A stretch of 24,126 bases of DNA from Thermoplasmata archaeon (lineage in GTDB: Archaea > Thermoplasmatota > Thermoplasmata > Thermoplasmatales > Thermoplasmataceae), in the NCBI GenBank assembly GCA_021826795.1, contig JAKAYM010000010.1, forward strand, positions 1-24,126, given 5' to 3'. A program made the translations under genes and the position numbers. Under the pieces are notes generated by a model, which was not told where the DNA came from, did not search any database, and saw only the letters and a program-made list of their open reading frames with translations. Within the stretch, counting starts at the first letter, position 1. Every line of letters starts with the position of its first letter. Positions 21,190-24,126 of the stretch are shown here, one piece after another.

Positions 21190-22101
21190 ATGGTAGATCC
21201 AGATTTTAAAACATTGATAGAAATGTCGAAAAATGCAGGCGATATAACAAAAATAAATCCAGCAATGCTCAGAAACTTTATGGATGAAACGTCTATAAGT
21301 TCCCAGGGTGAAAAGATTGATATTAAAGAAATCAAAGATTATGAAATAGAACTCAGGGGAAGATCGTTGAAGGCTAGAATGTACAGTGATGGAAAACCAA
21401 AATCTGCCCTGGTGTATTACCATGGAGGGGGTTTCCTTTTCGGCAATTTAGAAACATATGATAATTTCTGCAGATTTCTTGCAAAGGAGTCTGGAGTAAA
21501 AATTATATCTGTTGAATACAGGCTTGCTCCAGAAAATAAGTATCCTGATGCATTCAATGATGCCTATGATTCTTTCCACTATATAATACAGAATATGGAT
21601 AAATTCGGCATAGATGGAAAAATAGGAGTAGGCGGTGACAGTGCAGGTGCAAATCTTTCAGCTGGTCTTTGCCTTAAATCCAGGGACATGAAAACAGAGA
21701 TGCCGGTGGTTCAAATTCTGTTTTATCCCAGTCTGGCACCGGATAACTTTTCACGATCGTTTATAGAATATGGGGATGATTATGTAATTACCGGAAAAAT
21801 GATAAGCTATTTCGGTTCTCTCTATTCCCGGGACATGAAGGACTATATAGACCCTTATTTTTCTCCTGCAACTGCAGATAACCTGTCCGGACTTCCACCT
21901 GCCATAGTAATATCCAACGAATATGACCCATTGAGGGATCCTGAAGAGAGCTATGTTAAAAAATTAAGGCAGGCAGGTGTAGCCGCAGTTGGAATACGGG
22001 GAATAGGCATGATCCATGGTTCTGCTACAGATTTTGAAATTTCTGATAGTGCAAAAACAATTGTAAAGATGGTGGCCAGAGTCATACCTGACTATTTATG
22101 A
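21190..22101 (+). CDS. Alpha/beta-hydrolase esterase, hormone-sensitive lipase family
   Basis: A 303-residue cytosolic carboxylesterase-type enzyme. It has an N-terminal cap region (1-60), the oxyanion-hole motif YYHGGGF at 76-82, YRLAPENKYPDAFNDA at 110-125, the nucleophile in GDSAGANLS (Ser151), the acid in NEYDPLRD (Asp246) and the base in MIHG (His276): the full HSL-family triad in the usual order and spacing, at the usual length. It should hydrolyse short- to medium-chain acyl esters; the natural substrate is unknown. The start at 21190 has an A/T-rich TTAAAATATTATA about 20-28 nt upstream. Its stop overlaps the stop of the convergent gene at 22096 by 6 nt. Confidence 0.93.
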   Translation: MVDPDFKTLIEMSKNAGDITKINPAMLRNFMDETSISSQGEKIDIKEIKDYEIELRGRSLKARMYSDGKPKSALVYYHGGGFLFGNLETYDNFCRFLAKESGVKIISVEYRLAPENKYPDAFNDAYDSFHYIIQNMDKFGIDGKIGVGGDSAGANLSAGLCLKSRDMKTEMPVVQILFYPSLAPDNFSRSFIEYGDDYVITGKMISYFGSLYSRDMKDYIDPYFSPATADNLSGLPPAIVISNEYDPLRDPEESYVKKLRQAGVAAVGIRGIGMIHGSATDFEISDSAKTIVKMVARVIPDYL

Positions 22102-22563
22102 TGTTACCTCAAAACCATCGTCAGTCTTCTTCAGGAGCCTGGAATATATCCCCCACTCAATCAGTATTACCTCCAAGTCATGGGATCCGTCAGGATTGTT
22201 AAATGTGGGAACGTCATTCTCCTTTAACCTATCAATTATATCATCCAGGCTGAATGATCCCATGGAAAGTGCCGTTTTAAATGGCTCTATGTTTTTTAAT
22301 GATTCACGTATAATCTGTTTTCTCTGATTCATGCCTGATTTTATGTATTCTATTCCCTTCTGTGATATGCTTATATCTCCGGATTCTGCATTTACAAGTC
22401 CAAGATTAGAAGCGGTATAAACTATAGGCATCAAATCGTCAAGATCTACTTCCATTTCCTTTTCCAGCTGGTAGAGATCTGTTTTTCCGTCGAATATATT
22501 GTTCAGTACATAGAGGAGCCCCAGAAGATCTGCTATTCTGGCATCAGGGTCTATTACATCCAT
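22096..22563 (-). CDS. Stand-alone AAA-associated C-terminal domain protein
   Basis: The start is taken as ATG 22563 (155 residues); a longer frame to 22767 runs into the permease gene and an AT-rich promoter-like stretch, and is rejected. The product reads DPDARIADLLGLLYVLNN, then DLYQLEKEMEVDLDDLMPIV, then ISISQKGIEYIKSG and a RKQIIRESLKN helix. This resembles the AAA_assoc_C domain (Pfam PF09821 in memory) usually attached to the C-terminus of nitrate/sulfonate-type ABC ATPases. Here it stands alone, downstream of the permease of such a transporter, so it may regulate or stabilise that system's ATPase; this is inference. An A/T box near 22589 suggests an own promoter. The stop overlaps that of the esterase by 6 nt. 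Confidence 0.75.
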   Translation of the reverse strand: MDVIDPDARIADLLGLLYVLNNIFDGKTDLYQLEKEMEVDLDDLMPIVYTASNLGLVNAESGDISISQKGIEYIKSGMNQRKQIIRESLKNIEPFKTALSMGSFSLDDIIDRLKENDVPTFNNPDGSHDLEVILIEWGIYSRLLKKTDDGFEVTS

Positions 22564-22649
22564 AATAAAGTATATACATATTGTATTAATAATATTAATG
22601 TTATTTGATGGATATAAAAATACAGTGGCATAATATATATCATAACGGA

Positions 22650-24126
22650 TTATGCCGCATACACACCTTCCTCTGCTACATATTTCTTCTGGGCTAGGTC
22701 CATCATCTTTCTGGTGAATAGCACTGAGTATACTGCAACTATTATTCCGAATATTAGTGACCCCCATGCAGCAAGTGCGATATCACCGGTGGCGGTCGCT
22801 ATATCAATAGTTTTCATCAGACCCGTTTGTACGGTCAATGAATGGGTGCCGTATATGGCCGGCCAGTATTCGCCTATCATAAGACCTCCCCACGCACTGT
22901 TTATTGTGGATGAAATACCACTGATGAGATATGGAAATGTTGATGGCAGTATCACCTTTCTCATCTTCCTGAAATATCCCAGATTCAGGTTTCTGGTAAT
23001 TTCCCAGTATTCAGATGGCATTGCCTTTACACCCATCCAGAATGAATAAAATACATAATAGAACGTACTTATGAATCCCAGAGATAAAACGTAAAGCTCA
23101 TTTGTGTATACACCGAATATACTGAATATAAAAGGTTCTGTCAGTATAAAAAGAAATGGAAAATATATTGGTGCAGGATACGCACTTAGTGACTGGATTA
23201 ATGGAATTCCATATTTTTCTGCCCTTCTATTTACTGCAAGGTAGTATCCAAGGAAGATGGCAATTATCATGGATACGAGCAATATTGTTCCAACCCGGAG
23301 ATAATCGTATCCAAGGCCAATGAGGAGTGATGGTGTTTTACCTATAAGAACCCCCCACTCACTCAATTTCACAGATGTAATAAGTGATATGGCTTCGTAA
23401 AGTATTGCTATTAAAATAATTATACCTATTACCGCATATACATATTTAAATCTCTTCTGTTTTTTTTCCTTCTTTTCATATGTTTCTTCGTGTTTGTCCC
23501 CTTCCCTGTACTTGTAATATCTGGCTAGCCTGGTGAGTGGATTTTTGGAAAGAACAGCAAATACTCTGGTAGTTTCCTTGAGATTTAATCTACCACGTTT
23601 CATTACAGGAGCATCCGTATCCAGTGTGTATCTCCCGACGGCATATTTACTGAACTCCCGTAGTATTATTATAATTGCAACTATTGCAATGCCCATTATG
23701 AGCAGTGCCATTTCTATGTTGAATAATTGCCCATCTGCAACAAAGGTGTCCAGAACAGAACCTATTCCGAAAGTCTGGTAAGTATGTATTCCAACCTCGA
23801 ATACCTCGCTAACTGTAATATAAAAAAAACCATCGGAGACGCTGGGAAAGAGATTTGCAGTAATTCTTGGCACGGAAAATGGAATATAAAGATATCTCAA
23901 TTTGGAAAATAATCCGAAACGGGAATTTTCAACCACTTCAACCATTTCCCTTGGAACGGTCTTAAATGCCTGGTATTCACCCATCCATATGTTCCATACC
24001 ACCGCGGTGAAAACAAGAAAATCAGCTGCAAGTTCCACACCAAGCGTTCCCCCGATTCTGGTAATAAAAATAATCAGAACTATGGGAAAGAACGTAATTA
24101 CTGGAACCGATTCAAATATTTCAATG
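22650..24126 (-). CDS. Fused double permease of a nitrate/sulfonate/taurine-type ABC importer, 5' truncated
   Basis: An inner-membrane importer subunit with two binding-protein-dependent permease domains in one chain. The frame is open to the window edge, 29 codons beyond the first possible GTG (24038), and that stretch is hydrophobic permease-like (VPVITFFPIVLIIFI), so the start is outside. The first domain has its ATPase-coupling EAA-like loop at EYQAFKTVPREMVEVVEN plus the YIPFSVPRI continuation; the second at AMPSEYWEITRNLNLGYFRK with VILPSTFPYLI. A lysine/glutamate-rich cytoplasmic linker (EETYEKKEKKQKRFKY) joins them. About ten or more hydrophobic helices are visible. It resembles SsuC/TauC/NrtB permeases; the substrate is unknown. 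The ATPase and binding protein are not in the window and may lie upstream, beyond 24126. Confidence 0.9.
   Translation of the reverse strand, partial: IEIFESVPVITFFPIVLIIFITRIGGTLGVELAADFLVFTAVVWNIWMGEYQAFKTVPREMVEVVENSRFGLFSKLRYLYIPFSVPRITANLFPSVSDGFFYITVSEVFEVGIHTYQTFGIGSVLDTFVADGQLFNIEMALLIMGIAIVAIIIILREFSKYAVGRYTLDTDAPVMKRGRLNLKETTRVFAVLSKNPLTRLARYYKYREGDKHEETYEKKEKKQKRFKYVYAVIGIIILIAILYEAISLITSVKLSEWGVLIGKTPSLLIGLGYDYLRVGTILLVSMIIAIFLGYYLAVNRRAEKYGIPLIQSLSAYPAPIYFPFLFILTEPFIFSIFGVYTNELYVLSLGFISTFYYVFYSFWMGVKAMPSEYWEITRNLNLGYFRKMRKVILPSTFPYLISGISSTINSAWGGLMIGEYWPAIYGTHSLTVQTGLMKTIDIATATGDIALAAWGSLIFGIIVAVYSVLFTRKMMDLAQKKYVAEEGVYAA

Noticed and set aside
22564..22767. 68-residue N-terminal extension of the AAA-associated protein
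   Set aside because: It would cross the 3' end of the permease gene and an AT-rich promoter-like spacer; the family-like text begins right after ATG 22563.
24038..24038. GTG at 24038 as start of the permease
   Set aside because: The upstream in-frame 29 codons form a hydrophobic permease-like helix, so the gene continues past the window edge.

Overview
The window looks archaeal, most probably from a Thermoplasmatales-type acidophile such as Ferroplasma, Acidiplasma or a relative; the genus is an inference. Support comes from an S17e gene and a tiny L41e gene (both archaeal/eukaryotic ribosomal proteins), AT-rich DNA with heavy use of AGA/AGG and ATA codons, and several genes with a TATA-like box about 25 nt upstream of the start codon and no Shine-Dalgarno, the pattern of leaderless archaeal transcripts.

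Layout. 1-2091 is the 3' part of purL. 2092-2530 is a decayed stretch holding an IS256/mutator-type transposase relic with in-frame stops. 2561-4882 is a run of four small unrecognised genes, three of them exported or membrane anchored. 4975-7975 is purB, a winged-helix-like gene overlapping it, a chlorite-dismutase-family (HemQ/ChdC-like) heme protein and a rhodanese, all on the plus strand and probably one unit. 8026-8758 (minus) carries rps17e and a UspA protein, each with its own promoter. 9050-9157 is rpl41e, only 35 codons. 9319-10698 is a glutamate decarboxylase, plausible in acid resistance. 10702-16308 (minus) is a tightly overlapping histidine operon hisZ-G-D-B-H-A-F-IE without hisC or a histidinol-phosphate phosphatase.

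16600-20030 is the most unusual region: a leaderless, cysteine-rich secreted protein of 524 residues, two translationally coupled membrane-anchored proteins with near-identical N-termini, and a truncated further copy. The two gene junctions are 125/126 identical at DNA level while the middle of the genes is divergent, a constant-ends/variable-middle arrangement that suggests tandem duplication with gene conversion or diversification of surface proteins.

20037-24126 holds a two-SIS-domain sugar-phosphate isomerase-like protein (minus), an HSL-family esterase (plus), a stand-alone AAA-associated C-terminal domain protein (minus) and the larger part of a fused double permease of a nitrate/sulfonate/taurine-type ABC importer (minus, 5' end outside the window).

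No tRNA, rRNA, CRISPR array or intact insertion sequence was seen. All family calls come from reading motifs by eye; no database search was run.
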